Assembly (NCBI GenBank): GCA_038329895.1
Contig: JBBQNM010000099.1
Location: 1-5,284 of the forward strand
DNA length: 5,284 nt
Direction: 5' to 3'
Source: Mayfieldus sp038329895
Lineage (GTDB): Bacteria; Actinomycetota; Thermoleophilia; Solirubrobacterales; 70-9
The notes under the pieces were generated by a model. The model saw only the letters and a list, made by a program, of their open reading frames with translations. It was not told the DNA's origin and did no database searches. Positions 4,897-5,284 of this stretch are shown here, piece by piece (within the stretch, counting starts at the first letter, position 1; every line of letters starts with the position of its first letter). The position numbers and the translations under genes were made by a program.

Positions 4897-5284
4897 TACA
4901 CACGTGAGGGAGAGCCTCCCGAGGACGACTTCGAGGCGATCAAGAAGGTGATGCACGCGATGCCCGACGAGCGGGCCGTCGGCGACCTCGAGGGGGCGGC
5001 CTCCCTGCTTGCCGGGCGACCCGACGCCAACGGCCGCATCGGCTGCGTGGGCTTTTGCTCGGGCGGGCGCCAGACGCTGCTGCTCGCCTGCAACACCGCC
5101 CGACTCGACGCCGCGATCGACTGCTGGGGCGGCAACGTCCGACGCGCCGAGGACTCCAACCCCTCGCCCGACGATGCGGAGGTCCTCCGCCAGCGGTTGG
5201 AGGCCGCCGGCAAGCAGTTCGAGATCGAGGTCTACGAGGACGCCGGCCACGCCTTCTTCGCCGACTACCGCCCCAGCTACCACG
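4894..5284 (+). pseudogene. Dienelactone hydrolase family gene, 5'-truncated and internally deleted, running off the window
   Basis: Frame 1 (not listed by a start-to-stop scan because it has no start and leaves the window) reads LYTREGEPPEDDFEAI, DERAVGDLEGAASLL, GRIGCVGFCSGGRQTLLLAC, LDAAIDCWGG, EDSNPSPDDAEVL and YEDAGHAFFADYRPSY. These are the conserved blocks of an alpha/beta hydrolase of the dienelactone hydrolase family, which opens enol-lactone rings or hydrolyses related esters in the cytoplasm. The catalytic triad is still present: Cys in GFCSGG (codon 5056), Asp in EDSNPS (codon 5152) and His in GHAFF (codon 5248). The first third of the family (strands before DLY) is absent, because the upstream sequence is the MFS remnant in another frame. 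Between CWGGNVRRA and EDSNPSP the usual block ending in CPL-x-x-x-FG, about 30 residues, is also missing. ATG 4951 could start a shortened protein, but a functional enzyme is unlikely. Confidence 0.75.

Noticed and set aside
4849..5283. Minus-strand frames opposite the hydrolase remnant.
   Set aside because: They are complements of a recognisable dienelactone hydrolase sequence on the plus strand and show no motifs of their own.

Overview
The window comes from a high-GC bacterium. It is most likely an actinobacterium, and the Thermoleophilia/Solirubrobacterales group is my best guess. The reasons are uniformly GC-rich third codon positions, a secreted DUF1906 protein with the N-terminal module usual in actinobacteria, a C-terminal cysteine module I associate with Solirubrobacterales secreted proteins, and an apparently leaderless regulator gene. 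This placement rests on family recognition, not on a search.

Left part (1-2099). The window opens inside the 3' end of a small gene on the plus strand that reads like the second half of an AbrB/MazE-type antitoxin or transition-state regulator. It runs convergently, 13 nt apart, into a 613-codon minus-strand gene for a large polytopic membrane protein with an extracytoplasmic C-terminal domain. That protein has no function I can name. It carries two copies of one polar motif, D-x3-H-x3-G-x-D-x(5-6)-P-x-H, 78 residues apart. This is the most interesting undescribed structure in the window.

Middle (2000-2979). A 100-bp divergent intergenic region separates the membrane protein from a MerR-family regulator. 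It holds two inverted repeats whose centres lie 21 bp apart, and a -10-like box so close to the regulator's ATG that the mRNA is probably leaderless. The likely story is a regulator controlling itself and its divergent membrane-protein neighbour. Twelve nt after the regulator comes an intact tRNA-Thr(GGT), with no 3' CCA encoded.

Right part (2980-5284). A 523-residue exported DUF1906 (Rv2525c-like, glycoside-hydrolase-like) protein starts from a TTG with a ribosome-binding site and ends just before a GC-rich hairpin. It is followed by gene debris. The first transmembrane portion of an MFS drug-type transporter lacks its own start and breaks off at about 4895. There it is joined out of frame to a dienelactone-hydrolase gene that lacks its N-terminal part and appears to have lost an internal block as well. 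These remnants suggest deletion decay, or possibly an assembly chimera.

No CRISPR array, insertion sequence, rRNA or riboswitch is visible. No stretch over 300 bases lacks a gene or gene remnant.
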